A DNA stretch of 64,000 nucleotides from Schaalia suimastitidis DSM 15538 (GTDB taxonomy: Bacteria; Actinomycetota; Actinomycetes; Actinomycetales; Actinomycetaceae): contig NZ_KE386848.1 of the NCBI RefSeq assembly GCF_000429105.1, positions 245,064-309,063 on the forward strand, written 5' to 3'. The notes under the pieces are model-generated. The model did no database searches. It worked only from the letters and a program-made list of their open reading frames with translations, and was not told where the DNA came from. The position numbers were made by a program, and so were the translations under genes. How positions within the stretch are numbered: the stretch's first letter is position 1; each line of letters starts with the position of its first letter. Below are positions 9,075 to 18,078 of this stretch, one piece after another.

Positions 9075-9147
9075 TAGTGCTCCTGAAGGTTTATTGATTC
9101 GAGAAAGTCACGATTCGATTACGTTTCGTGAAAGGTTGCCAATCGGC

Positions 9148-9176
9148 TTGTCTGACAACATCTCTAAGGGTACTCT
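9148..9176 (+). promoter_or_regulatory. Operator TTGTCTGACAA overlapping a probable promoter
   Basis: TTGTC-T-GACAA at 9148-9158 is a perfect 11-bp palindrome. Its left part (TTGTCT 9148-9153) can serve as a -35 element with TACTCT at 9171-9176 as -10, spacer 17. A repressor bound here would block the promoter of the transport operon. Odd-centred palindromes of this size are usual for FadR-type regulators. Confidence 0.55.
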
Positions 9177-9205
9177 TTTTTCTGTCATCCAGCGACGAAT
9201 GTCAG

Positions 9206-9230
9206 TTGTCTGATGTCTGTCGTCTGACCG
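9206..9230 (+). promoter_or_regulatory. Two further operator-like half sites
   Basis: TTGTCTGATGT (9206-9216) and TCGTCTGACCG (9220-9230) repeat the TTGTCTGA word of the palindrome at 9148, 14 bases apart, just before the solute-binding gene. They may be weaker sites for the same repressor. Confidence 0.4.
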
Positions 9231-9254
9231 TTTCTCTCGAAGAGGAGAATGTCG

Positions 9255-10844
9255 ATGTCCATGTCACGGAATCGTCTTGGAGCTTTGGCAGCAAGTGCCG
9301 CTGCGATCGCTCTTGTATTGTCAGCCTGCTCCGGCGGAGCCTCGACCAGCACTGAGTCCACCACCACTGAAACCACAGTGACGACGCAAGGCCCAACAGG
9401 CACCCTCACTGCCGGCGCAGCCTACGAAACCACCAACTATCATCCGTCCAACACCAGCTCCGCACTCGCGATGGGTACCAACTGGCACGTCGTTGAAGGC
9501 CTGTGGGAAATGGAGCAGGCGACCGGTAAAATCTACAAAGCACTGTCAGCAGCCGACGATCCGGTGAAAGTCAGCGACACCGAGTACGAAGTGACACTGC
9601 GTGCAGACGCCAAATTCTCCGACGGAACTGCCGTGACGGCCGCAGACGTTGTTTCCTCCTTCGAGCGGGCCACTGCTGAAGGCAATATCTACGCCGGTAT
9701 GGTCAACTTTATTGACACCGTCACCGCTAAAGATGACACCACAGTAACGATCACCTTGAATAAGCCCTTCGGTCTGGTCAAGGAACGCCTCGCTGTGGTC
9801 AAGATCGTCCCTGCGGCACTTGATGACGACACCCTTACCAAACTTCCCGTTGGCTCTGGCCCCTACAAGTACGAATCCATTTCCGACACAGAAATCGTTG
9901 CCACCGTCAACGAGTACTACAACGGCGACAAGCCTGCAACCGTTGAAAAGCTCGTGTGGAAGCCCATCAAAGATGACACCGCACGTACCACTGCAGCACA
10001 GGACGGCACCATCGACGTGATGGAGAATGTGCCAGCTGACAATGCCGCAATCCTTGAGGCTGCTGGCTTGACCGTTGAACGTGCACAGGGCTTCGGCTTG
10101 GCCTTCATGCTCTTCAACACCAATAAGGCACCTTTCAATGACGAACGCGTCCGCCAGGCATTCCACTACGCGATCGACACTGAAAAGCTGGTGACGAACA
10201 ATATGTCCGGTGAGGCTGCAGCTGCCACCTCCTTCCTGCCTGAAAGTCACCCCAACTACCACAAAGCCTCCACAGTCTTTACCTACGACACTGAGAAGGC
10301 AAAGTCGCTGCTCGCCGAAGCAGGCGTGACCAATCTCAGCATCACACTGCTCACCACTGACCACCCGTGGGTGGCCAACCTCGCACCACAAATCAAGTCG
10401 GACCTCGAAGCCGCTGGTGTAACAGTCACCATTCAGTCCCTCGCGTCGGCAGCGCTGTACGCTGACAACCTCGACATTGACAACCCGACCTTCGACGTAG
10501 CTGTTGCTCCCGGTGATCCCTCCGTATTCGGTAACGACCCAGCTCTGCTGCTCAACTGGTGGCTCGGCGACAATGTGTGGACCCAGAAACGTTCACAGTG
10601 GAAGAACTCCGACCCTGAAGGTTTCGCACAGCTCCAAGCCATTATCGACGAGGCAGTCACCCTTGAAGGTGATGCACAGCAGGCTAAGTGGAACGAAGCC
10701 TTCGACCTTGCTGCTTCCAAGGCCGTGACCTACCCGCTGTTCCACCGCAGCCTCCTCACCGCCTACAACGGCAACAAGGTCCAAAACTTCACGCCTATCG
10801 GCATGACGGGCCTGAACCTGCTCGGCGCAACTGTCACCGAGTGA
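9255..10844 (+). CDS. ABC transporter solute-binding lipoprotein, family 5, probable sialic acid (SatA-like)
   Basis: A 529-residue extracellular lipoprotein. The signal peptide has a hydrophobic core and lipobox LSAC near residue 26, followed by a Ser/Thr-rich linker. The mature part is a family-5 (DppA/OppA-type) binding protein with GLWEMEQATGKIYKAL, FSDGTAVTAADVV and FHYAIDTEKLV. Three in-frame ATGs lie at 9249, 9255 and 9261; 9255 has the best distance from GAGGAG. It is the first gene of an operon that goes on to nanA, a ROK kinase and nanE, so the ligand is most likely sialic acid, as for SatABCD of Haemophilus ducreyi. Peptides remain an alternative. Confidence 0.85.
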   Translation: MSMSRNRLGALAASAAAIALVLSACSGGASTSTESTTTETTVTTQGPTGTLTAGAAYETTNYHPSNTSSALAMGTNWHVVEGLWEMEQATGKIYKALSAADDPVKVSDTEYEVTLRADAKFSDGTAVTAADVVSSFERATAEGNIYAGMVNFIDTVTAKDDTTVTITLNKPFGLVKERLAVVKIVPAALDDDTLTKLPVGSGPYKYESISDTEIVATVNEYYNGDKPATVEKLVWKPIKDDTARTTAAQDGTIDVMENVPADNAAILEAAGLTVERAQGFGLAFMLFNTNKAPFNDERVRQAFHYAIDTEKLVTNNMSGEAAAATSFLPESHPNYHKASTVFTYDTEKAKSLLAEAGVTNLSITLLTTDHPWVANLAPQIKSDLEAAGVTVTIQSLASAALYADNLDIDNPTFDVAVAPGDPSVFGNDPALLLNWWLGDNVWTQKRSQWKNSDPEGFAQLQAIIDEAVTLEGDAQQAKWNEAFDLAASKAVTYPLFHRSLLTAYNGNKVQNFTPIGMTGLNLLGATVTE

Positions 10845-10866
10845 CACGTCTGAGTTGAAATCCTCA

Positions 10867-10907
10867 ATGGGAGGAGGGGAGAGATGTCCTCTCACCCCTC
10901 CTCCCAT
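10867..10907 (+). terminator. Hairpin between solute-binding protein and permease genes
   Basis: 13-bp perfect stem (10867-10879 with 10895-10907) in the 95-bp gap. A partial terminator or 3'-stabilising hairpin after the binding-protein gene is common and would make its mRNA more abundant than that of the membrane subunits. Confidence 0.65.
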
Positions 10908-10939
10908 CGTCATGTGATCGTTCGAAGGAGAACCGTGCA

Positions 10940-11887
10940 GTGAATAACTTGCTGAGGCTCATCGGTCGAAGGTTAATCGCCTTGCCCATCATGGTGCTTG
11001 GCGTGACCTTCCTGGTATTTGTCATCATGTCGCTTTCGCCCATTGACCCAGCCTATTCCGCTCTTGGCGAGACAGCTTCGCCAGAGCAACTTGAGGCCTA
11101 CCGTGAACAATACGGTCTTAACGACCCGTGGTTTATGCAGTTTGCAAACTACATCACAGGTATGCTCCAAGGGGACCTCGGCGTCTACGGAAAATCTGCG
11201 ATGCCCGTGGCAGATAAGGTGTTCTCTGCCCTGCCCTTAACAATGCAACTCACCTTCTTCGGTCTGATCATTGCTGTCCTTGTCGCATTTCCACTTGGTG
11301 TTATCGCCGCCATCTACCGCGACCGCTGGCAAGATCAAGTGATTCGCGTTATCTCGGTGGCATGTATCGCCACCCCGTCCTTCTGGCTCGCCATCCTCCT
11401 GATCGTGATCTTCCTGGGCAAACTGCCGGTATCAGGCGCATTGCCGCCACTGACAAGCGACCCGGTGGGATGGTTCATGCGAATGCTTCTTCCTGCAGTT
11501 GCCCTCGCCGTGCCGGTTATCGGGCAGCTCACCCGCGTCGTGCGTACCTCCATGGTGGAAGAACTTGACCGCGACTATGTCCGCACAGCACTCGGTGCAG
11601 GCGTACCGCGTCGCATCGTGATTGGCCGCAATGTCTTGCGTAACGCCTTGATCACACCAGTTACCGTCCTTGGCTTGCGCGTCGGCTACCTCATGGGTGG
11701 CGCAGTCATCATTGAGATCATTTTCAGCCTCCAAGGCATGGGTCGAGTCCTTATCGACGGCATCACGAATAACTGGGTGACGGTCGTTCAAGGTGCCACG
11801 CTTGTCGTGGCCATGGCCTTCATCGTCGTCAATATCGTCGTTGACCTGCTGTACCTGCTGATCAATCCTCGCATTAGGGCGGTGTGA
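10940..11887 (+). CDS. ABC transporter permease, DppB/SatB type
   Basis: A 315-residue membrane subunit with six predicted helices. The N-terminal helix has RLIALPIMVLGVTFLVFVIM, and the conserved EAA-type loop reads RDYVRTALGAGVPRRIVIGRN (about residues 210-232, given in part). It starts at GTG 10940, nine bases behind AAGGAG. Together with the permease half of the next gene it should form the channel for the substrate delivered by the lipoprotein. Confidence 0.88.
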   Translation: MNNLLRLIGRRLIALPIMVLGVTFLVFVIMSLSPIDPAYSALGETASPEQLEAYREQYGLNDPWFMQFANYITGMLQGDLGVYGKSAMPVADKVFSALPLTMQLTFFGLIIAVLVAFPLGVIAAIYRDRWQDQVIRVISVACIATPSFWLAILLIVIFLGKLPVSGALPPLTSDPVGWFMRMLLPAVALAVPVIGQLTRVVRTSMVEELDRDYVRTALGAGVPRRIVIGRNVLRNALITPVTVLGLRVGYLMGGAVIIEIIFSLQGMGRVLIDGITNNWVTVVQGATLVVAMAFIVVNIVVDLLYLLINPRIRAV

Positions 11888-11888
11888 T

Positions 11889-13931
11889 ATGTCGCGTCAA
11901 AAACTCCTCGAAACACATGCCCGCCCTGGTGTTCGTTTCAAGCGGTGGCGTGCCATGAGCGTTGGTGCACGTATGGCACTTATTGTCCTAGTCCTCGTGG
12001 CCCTTGCCTCGATCTTTGCACCGCTACTGGCCACACATGACCCAGAGTTCATCGACCTTAAAGGCCAAGCTCCCAACGCCGAATACATCTTTGGTACCGA
12101 CAACCTCGGTCGTGACGTCTACTCGCGTATCCTCTACGGTGGCCGTTATTCGCTACTTGTTGGCATCTGCGCAACCGGTATCGCCCTTTTCTTTGGTGCA
12201 ATCATCGGGTCAATTGCAGCAGTGGTCCGCAAATCACTTTCCGAAGTGATTATGCGCATGATGGACATCATTATGGCCGTCCCCGGCATCGCACTAGCTG
12301 CAGTTGCCGTTTTGGTTTTTCGTAATCCGTCGGATCCTGAATCGCTGATCTTCGTCATTATCTGCGCCATCGGTTTCGTCTACATTCCTCAGCTCACACG
12401 TATTGTGCGCGCCAATGTGATGAGCGCCTATGGTGAAGACTATGTCAACGCCGTGATTGTCTCCGGTGCGCGTGCGCCGTGGATTCTCATTAAACACGTC
12501 GTGCGTAACACTGCTGCCCCGGTGCTGGTATTTGCCACCGTTCTTGTCGCTGATGCCATTATTCTCGAGGCGTCCCTGACCTTTATCGGGGCAGGCCTCC
12601 AAGAACCCATTCCCACCTGGGGTAATATCCTTTCCGCTGCCCAACAGGGTGTGCTCCGAGGTGAGTGGTGGCAGGCACTATTCCCAGGTCTTGCCATTAT
12701 GATCACGGTACTGTGCCTCAACATCATGTCTGAAGGCATCACGGATGCCATGGTGGCTGCACCTAAAGGCCCAGTCCAGGATGCACCTCGTGCCGACGTG
12801 GAACGCGAAGCCGACCGTCTCCTTATCGACCCGGTTGCCGCCCACGAAGCACAACGCGACTCCCTTGACGCCCGCCTGTCCCGCCTGCGTGAGGTTGAAA
12901 GCAGCCGTACCGACCGTAGCCACGCCACCTTTGAAGGGGAACCACTGCTGGAGGTCAAAGACCTGTGCATTCGCTTCCCACGACACGGCAACGTCAACGT
13001 TGTTGACCATGTGAGTTTCGCTGTACGTCCCGGACAAACAATGGGTCTCGTCGGCGAATCCGGGTGCGGCAAATCCATCACCTCACTGGCAATCATGGGG
13101 CTTCTTGACCCGCGCGCCGAAATCTCCGGCGAGATCCTTTACCGGGGACGGAACCTCTTGACAATGGACCCGAAGGAACGCCAAGGACTCCTTGGCCACG
13201 AGATGGCAATGATCTATCAAGATGCGCTATCCTCCCTTAACCCTTCGATGCTCATCCGTTCCCAGATGAAGCAGCTGACCAAACGAGGCGGTACACGCTC
13301 AGCAGCTGAACTCCTTGAACTAGTGGGCTTGGACCCGAAACGTACTTTGGAGTCCTACCCCCACGAGCTATCCGGCGGGCAACGCCAACGCGTCCTTATC
13401 GCGATGGCGCTGACCAGGGATCCAAGCTTGATCATCGCAGACGAACCCACGACAGCTTTGGACGTGACGGTTCAAAAACAGGTGATCGACCTGCTCAACA
13501 GTTTGCGACACAAACTGGGCTTTGCGATGGTCTTTGTGTCCCACGACCTTGCTTTGGAAGCAGAAGTGGCTGACGCCATCACGGTCATGTACGCCGGTCA
13601 GGTGGTCGAACAGGCCAGCACCGCAGAACTGCTCAAACACCCGGTACATGAATACACCCGCGGTTTGTTGGGATCGGTGCTATCAATCGAAGCAGGATCA
13701 GGGCGTCTCCACCAGGTACCCGGTACCGTGCCTTCGCCAAAAGACTTCCCTGTCGGTGATCGCTTTACCCCGCGTTCCTCGCACCCGGACCTTGGCCTCG
13801 ACACGCCGCCGCTCACCCAGCAAATCCCCGGCACAGACCACTTCTTTGCCAGTGCTGTCGTTGACGGACGTCCACTGACCACCCTTGACGAGGTTATTGC
13901 CTTGCGCGCCAACGAGGAGGCACAGCGATGA
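11889..13931 (+). CDS. Fused ABC transporter permease and ATPase (DppC-DppD type)
   Basis: A 680-residue fusion. Residues about 25-295 are a DppC-type permease (FGTDNLGRDVYSRILYGGRYS, shortened as GTDNLGRDV; EDYVNAVIVSGA in the coupling loop). A charged linker at about 300-345 joins it to an ATPase: Walker A GESGCGKS near 388, signature LSGGQRQR near 494, Walker B LIIADEPT near 512 and the switch His in FVSHDLA near 550. Permease-ATPase fusions occur in several actinobacterial peptide-type transporters, so this is not a sequencing artefact. The stop overlaps the next ATPase start by 4 bases, so the subunits are made in step. Confidence 0.92.
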   Translation: MSRQKLLETHARPGVRFKRWRAMSVGARMALIVLVLVALASIFAPLLATHDPEFIDLKGQAPNAEYIFGTDNLGRDVYSRILYGGRYSLLVGICATGIALFFGAIIGSIAAVVRKSLSEVIMRMMDIIMAVPGIALAAVAVLVFRNPSDPESLIFVIICAIGFVYIPQLTRIVRANVMSAYGEDYVNAVIVSGARAPWILIKHVVRNTAAPVLVFATVLVADAIILEASLTFIGAGLQEPIPTWGNILSAAQQGVLRGEWWQALFPGLAIMITVLCLNIMSEGITDAMVAAPKGPVQDAPRADVEREADRLLIDPVAAHEAQRDSLDARLSRLREVESSRTDRSHATFEGEPLLEVKDLCIRFPRHGNVNVVDHVSFAVRPGQTMGLVGESGCGKSITSLAIMGLLDPRAEISGEILYRGRNLLTMDPKERQGLLGHEMAMIYQDALSSLNPSMLIRSQMKQLTKRGGTRSAAELLELVGLDPKRTLESYPHELSGGQRQRVLIAMALTRDPSLIIADEPTTALDVTVQKQVIDLLNSLRHKLGFAMVFVSHDLALEAEVADAITVMYAGQVVEQASTAELLKHPVHEYTRGLLGSVLSIEAGSGRLHQVPGTVPSPKDFPVGDRFTPRSSHPDLGLDTPPLTQQIPGTDHFFASAVVDGRPLTTLDEVIALRANEEAQR

Positions 13932-14734
13932 GCGATATCACCCCCATCATCGAACTTGACAATGTGCGCGTGACCTATACCTCGCGTACAGGAAAGCTCT
14001 TTAGTCCTAACAAGATCCATGCCGTTGACGGCGTTAGCCTGCGTTTAATGCCTGGTGAAACTATCGGTATCGTCGGTGAATCAGGTTGCGGCAAATCAAC
14101 CACCGCCAACGTCATGTGTGGGCTACGTGCCCCCACTTCGGGACGTGTCTTCTTCAAAGGACTGGAGGTGACCAAGCGAACTGCTGCTGATCGCCGCCAA
14201 ATTGGACGGGTCGTTTCGGTGGTCTTCCAAGATCCAGCCACCGCACTTAACGCTCGCATGATTGTGCGCGATCAGTTGATGGATCCATTGCTCGTTCACA
14301 AGATCGGTACCAAAGAATCACGCGAGAAACGCGTGCGTGACCTCATCGCCATGGTGGGGCTGCCCGATTCGGCGTTGGAAGCGCTTCCCGGACAGTTGTC
14401 AGGTGGCCAACGCCAACGCGTCGCCATTGCCCGCGCACTATCCATCGGGCCTGACGCGATTATCGCTGACGAGCCAACATCGGCCCTTGACGTTTCAGTT
14501 CGCGCCCAGATCCTCAATTTGCTGACTGACCTGAAGGACGAATTAGGTTTGTCGATGGTGTTCATCTCTCACGACATCCAAACCGTGCGCTACGTATCGG
14601 ACCGAATCGTCGTCATGAATGGCGGCAAGATCGTCGAAGAAGGCCCTGCACAACGCATCCTTGAAGCGCCGACGAATGACTACACCCGTACCCTCCTTGG
14701 AGCAGCCCCGTCGCTCCTCCACCCCGCAATCTGA
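13928..14734 (+). CDS. ABC transporter ATPase, DppF/SatD type
   Basis: A 268-residue ATPase that pairs with the fused ATPase upstream. Walker A GESGCGKS near residue 50, Q-loop VFQDPATALN near 98, signature LSGGQRQRVAIARAL near 157, Walker B AIIADEPTSALD near 177 and switch His in FISHD near 213. A C-terminal oligopeptide-transporter tail is present but short and lacks an obvious Cys-rich iron-sulfur motif. It is the last transport gene; nanA follows after 10 bases. Confidence 0.9.
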   Translation: MSDITPIIELDNVRVTYTSRTGKLFSPNKIHAVDGVSLRLMPGETIGIVGESGCGKSTTANVMCGLRAPTSGRVFFKGLEVTKRTAADRRQIGRVVSVVFQDPATALNARMIVRDQLMDPLLVHKIGTKESREKRVRDLIAMVGLPDSALEALPGQLSGGQRQRVAIARALSIGPDAIIADEPTSALDVSVRAQILNLLTDLKDELGLSMVFISHDIQTVRYVSDRIVVMNGGKIVEEGPAQRILEAPTNDYTRTLLGAAPSLLHPAI

Positions 14735-14744
14735 AAGGTCTACC

Positions 14745-15668
14745 ATGACTGTCGTTTTTCGCGGCGTTGTCCCCCCTGTTGTTACACCTCTAACGCAGGA
14801 CCGTCACTTTGACGTTGCCTCCCACGAACGCAATATTGAACGCATGATCGACGCTGGTGTCCACGGCCTATTCGTGCTGGGCTCCTCTGGTGAAGTGGCC
14901 TTCAATACCGATGCGCGCCGCAAAGAGGTACTAGATGCCACGATGCGCATCGTTGACGGCCGCCTGCCGGTACTCGCCGGCGTGATCGACACACAAACAC
15001 CACGTGTCATCGAACATATCAAGGTCGCCCAAGATGCGGGTGTTGACGGAATTGTGGCGACCGCACCCTTCTACGCTCTGGGTGGACCCGCCCAGGTGGA
15101 ACGCCACTTCCGTGCACTGCGTGAAGCCACCGATCTGCAAATCTACGCATACGACATTCCGGTATGTGTGCACACGAAACTCAGTGTCGACCTGCTCATC
15201 ACCCTAGGTAAGGATGGCGTAATTCAAGGCGTAAAGGATTCCTCCGGTGACGACGTGTCGTTCCGTTTCCTGTGTATGCGAAACGAGGCCGAAGGCCAGC
15301 CGCTGCAACTCTTCACCGGTCACGAAGTGGTTGTCGATGGTGCCTATATGTCAGGTGCCGACGGTTCAGTGCCCGGCCTGGCGAACGTCGATCCTCACGG
15401 ATACGTCCGCCAGTGGGATGCCTACCAGGCAGGGGACTGGGAGGCTGTGCGTCTTGAGCAAAACCGCCTCGCCGAACTGATGACCCTGGTATTCGCCTCG
15501 CATGGCGCCACCGGTTACGGCGCAGGCGTGGGCGGTTTCAAGACGGCACTTGCTGAGCTTGGCGTCTACGAAACCAACCAAATGCCCGAACCTGTCGAAC
15601 GCCTCGGCGATCAGGCAGCAGCAGATATCCGCGCGATCCTGATACGCGCCGGACTCCTTGAGGCCTGA
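14745..15668 (+). CDS. nanA: N-acetylneuraminate lyase-like aldolase (DapA/NanA family)
   Basis: A 307-residue TIM-barrel class I aldolase. It should split N-acetylneuraminate to N-acetylmannosamine and pyruvate. Seen: GSSGEVAF near residue 46 (substrate carboxylate loop), YAYDIP near 136 with the catalytic Tyr, and GVKDSSGD near 163 with the Schiff-base Lys. ATG 14745 behind GAAAGG gives the family N-terminus; a longer frame extends into the ATPase gene but is out of register with it. The family also includes DapA and sugar-acid aldolases. The neighbours nanE and ROK kinase favour sialic acid. It is somewhat divergent from textbook NanA, so the symbol rests on context. Confidence 0.8.
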   Translation: MTVVFRGVVPPVVTPLTQDRHFDVASHERNIERMIDAGVHGLFVLGSSGEVAFNTDARRKEVLDATMRIVDGRLPVLAGVIDTQTPRVIEHIKVAQDAGVDGIVATAPFYALGGPAQVERHFRALREATDLQIYAYDIPVCVHTKLSVDLLITLGKDGVIQGVKDSSGDDVSFRFLCMRNEAEGQPLQLFTGHEVVVDGAYMSGADGSVPGLANVDPHGYVRQWDAYQAGDWEAVRLEQNRLAELMTLVFASHGATGYGAGVGGFKTALAELGVYETNQMPEPVERLGDQAAADIRAILIRAGLLEA

Positions 15669-15671
15669 CGT

Positions 15672-16556
15672 ATGGCGCTTTTGTCAATCGATATTGGCGG
15701 CACCAAGATCCGCGCGGGCCTAGTCGAGGGTGACACAGTCCTTGATTCCACTACTGTGCCAACACCCGCGTCCCAAGGCGCCCACGCAGTGATGGACGCA
15801 GTGGTTGCGATGGGCAAGGCCTATTCCGGTTATGACGGTATCGCTGTCGCGTGTGCAGGAGTTATCGCTAATGGCACCGTGATATCTGCGACCGATATCC
15901 TGCCTGGCTGGACTGGGACACCGGTGGCCCAACGTTTGAGCACCGCCTACGGCCTGCCTGTGACGGTTTTGGGTGACGTCCACGCCCACGGCATGGGTGA
16001 AGCGAGCCTAGGCGCAGGCACCGGATACGAATCGTCGTTGACTGTAGCAGTAGGCACCGGCATTGGCGGGGCGTTCGTCGATGCTGGTCGCCTCCACACC
16101 GGTGCACACCACCTGGCCGGACATATCGGGCATATGGCCACAGGCTACGCCACAGGACTGCTGTGTTCCTGCGGACGCTATGGGCATATTGAGCCGCTCG
16201 CCTCTGGCTCCGGAGTGATGGATCGCTACGAAGCCGCTGGCGGCCAACGCCTTTCAGGCCGTCAGATCGACGAACGTGCGCAGGAAGGTGAAACATTAGC
16301 GCAGGACATCCTGTACGGTTCGGCACGAGGCCTGGGCGAGGTTCTAGGGTCGGTTGCCAACCTGCTTGATCCTGCCGTCATTATCTTGTCAGGGTCAATG
16401 ACACGCTCAGGGCGTGCCTGGTGGGACGCCTTAGCGCAGGGCTACGCGCAATCCGCCATGGATCTTGCTCAAAAAACACCCCTCGTTGTAGGTACTCTGG
16501 GCGACAATGCGCCGCTACTTGGCGCTGCCGTCCAATGGACAAAGGAATGGCAATGA
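15672..16556 (+). CDS. nanK: ROK-family sugar kinase, probable N-acetylmannosamine kinase
   Basis: A 294-residue ROK kinase expected to phosphorylate N-acetylmannosamine at C6. The N-terminal phosphate loop is DIGGTKIRAG. The sugar-binding HLAGHIGHM segment and the zinc motif follow near residues 145-175. That motif reads CSCGRYGHIE: the usual third Cys (GCxE) is His. The C-terminal half has the second ATPase lobe (VILSGSM). It starts 4 bases after nanA and its stop overlaps nanE (ATGA). N-acetylglucosamine kinase activity is an alternative, but position between nanA and nanE supports ManNAc. Confidence 0.8.
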   Translation: MALLSIDIGGTKIRAGLVEGDTVLDSTTVPTPASQGAHAVMDAVVAMGKAYSGYDGIAVACAGVIANGTVISATDILPGWTGTPVAQRLSTAYGLPVTVLGDVHAHGMGEASLGAGTGYESSLTVAVGTGIGGAFVDAGRLHTGAHHLAGHIGHMATGYATGLLCSCGRYGHIEPLASGSGVMDRYEAAGGQRLSGRQIDERAQEGETLAQDILYGSARGLGEVLGSVANLLDPAVIILSGSMTRSGRAWWDALAQGYAQSAMDLAQKTPLVVGTLGDNAPLLGAAVQWTKEWQ

Positions 16557-17248
16557 ACCCACTGATTGAAGCACTGCGCGGACAACTCATCGTGTCTGTC
16601 CAGGCATATCCGGGTGAACCAATGCGCGACCCCGGCACTATCGCCCGTATCGCGCGGGCAGCAGAAATTGGCGGTGCAGCCGCTATCCGCTGCCAGGGCC
16701 TAGCTGATATTTCTGCGATCAAAGGCCAGGTGAAAGTCCCTATTATCGGCCTGTGGAAAGAGGGCGACCAGGGGATCTACATCACCCCAACCCTGCGTCA
16801 TGCACGTGCCTGCTCCCTGGCGGGCGCCGATATCGTTGCCATTGATGCGACGCGCCGCCCACGTCCCGATGGGCGTAGTTTCGCTGATGTGGTCTCTGCC
16901 CTCCACGGCGAGGACGTGATGGTGATGGCCGATTGTGGGTCGATGGCCGATGCGCAGATGGCTTACGAAGCGGGGGCTGACATCCTTTCCACCACCTTAG
17001 CGGGCTACAGCGGAGAGCTACCAAAAACCGATGGCCCAGACTTAGATCTGCTGCGGGAAATGGTGGAAACTTTCGACCGTCCAGTGATATGTGAAGGCCG
17101 GGTGCATACGCCTGCGCAAGCAAGTGCTGCGATGGAAGCAGGCGCGTGGGCGGTGGTTGTAGGGACCGCGATTACGCACCCCACGACGATCACCTCGTGG
17201 TTCGTTGGTGCCGTTACCGGTGAAGTGCCTGAAATCCCAGGGCACTGA
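16553..17248 (+). CDS. nanE: N-acylglucosamine-6-phosphate 2-epimerase
   Basis: A 231-residue TIM-barrel epimerase that converts N-acetylmannosamine 6-phosphate to N-acetylglucosamine 6-phosphate, the last step before the amino-sugar pathway. Characteristic segments: LIVSVQAYPGEPM, IRCQGLADI, PIIGLWKEG with the catalytic Lys, IDATRRPRP, MADCGSMADA and CEGRVHTPAQA. ATG 16553 overlaps the kinase stop; the frame is open much further upstream inside the kinase gene, which is not coding in that frame. This closes the operon. No nagA or nagB follows, so those must lie elsewhere. Confidence 0.93.
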   Translation: MNPLIEALRGQLIVSVQAYPGEPMRDPGTIARIARAAEIGGAAAIRCQGLADISAIKGQVKVPIIGLWKEGDQGIYITPTLRHARACSLAGADIVAIDATRRPRPDGRSFADVVSALHGEDVMVMADCGSMADAQMAYEAGADILSTTLAGYSGELPKTDGPDLDLLREMVETFDRPVICEGRVHTPAQASAAMEAGAWAVVVGTAITHPTTITSWFVGAVTGEVPEIPGH

Positions 17249-17289
17249 GTGTGGTAAGACAGCATGTCTGATAGGTGAGCGTCTCGCCT

Positions 17290-18072
17290 TTACCGGTGTG
17301 CGTCAAAATACGCCGCAACGCGCTTGTGGAAGGCCGAAGGATTTTCGCGTCGAATACAGTGCCGCAACCCTGGGATAATCGCTGTTGAGATCAGCGGATT
17401 ATGCATCTGAGCGATATGTGCCAAGTGCTCGCGGGTAATCAGTACATCATCGGTGTCAGAGGTGACCAGTAGGCACGGGACAGTAAGCGTGGGGCATATG
17501 GTGCGCCACGGCTCAAGCAACCCGACCTCACCTGCCTGAAGTATGTGCGGATCGACAGCGTATTTTGCTTGCAACCAAGCTAAACGTTCTTCTTCGGGCC
17601 ACGTGGGGTATTCGGCGCGGTTCGATGCCAAAACCTCAGCCTGGTTGTCATGCACGCGCAACGGCTCAATTGTGGCCGCCAGTGATTGGGCGTAATGTGC
17701 TACCTGCTCGCTGGTGAGCCACGCGGGGTCTTCTAATACGATGGCGCGAAATGCCTCGGGGCAACGATGAGCCACCGCAGTGAGTAACGCCCCACCCATT
17801 GAATGGCCCACGGCATATGCTGCGCCATATTGGCTAGTGAGTGCGCACACCGTTTCGTGGAGGTGGTCAACACATGCCGCGAAGGGTGTGTGGGCCTCGT
17901 CCGAGGTGAGACGTGGCGAAATGCCATGGCCCAGAGTGTCGATGGCTGCCACACGATAACGGGTATTGAAAAGCCCGATCGCATGACTCAAACTAGCAGC
18001 CGAATCGGTGACACCATGGCACAGGATGACAAGAGGCCCATCGGTGGGGCCGCTCAGATAGACGCCAAGCAT
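17290..18072 (-). CDS. Alpha/beta hydrolase
   Basis: A 260-residue alpha/beta-hydrolase fold protein. The oxyanion strand is VILCHGVTDSAAS (about residues 14-26), the nucleophile elbow is GHSMGG near 95, an acid lies in LVTSDTDDVL near 205 and the catalytic His in GLRHCIR near 237. No signal peptide. It ends about 40 bases from nanE, which converges on it, and it starts 6 bases after the small S4-domain gene, so the two form an operon. Substrate unknown. Confidence 0.82.
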   Translation of the reverse strand: MLGVYLSGPTDGPLVILCHGVTDSAASLSHAIGLFNTRYRVAAIDTLGHGISPRLTSDEAHTPFAACVDHLHETVCALTSQYGAAYAVGHSMGGALLTAVAHRCPEAFRAIVLEDPAWLTSEQVAHYAQSLAATIEPLRVHDNQAEVLASNRAEYPTWPEEERLAWLQAKYAVDPHILQAGEVGLLEPWRTICPTLTVPCLLVTSDTDDVLITREHLAHIAQMHNPLISTAIIPGLRHCIRRENPSAFHKRVAAYFDAHR

Positions 18073-18078
18073 CAGGTG

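Noticed and set aside
11889-13931. Permease-ATPase fusion as a frameshift or assembly error
   Set aside because: Both domains are complete with a proper linker, and such fusions are known in actinobacterial transporters.
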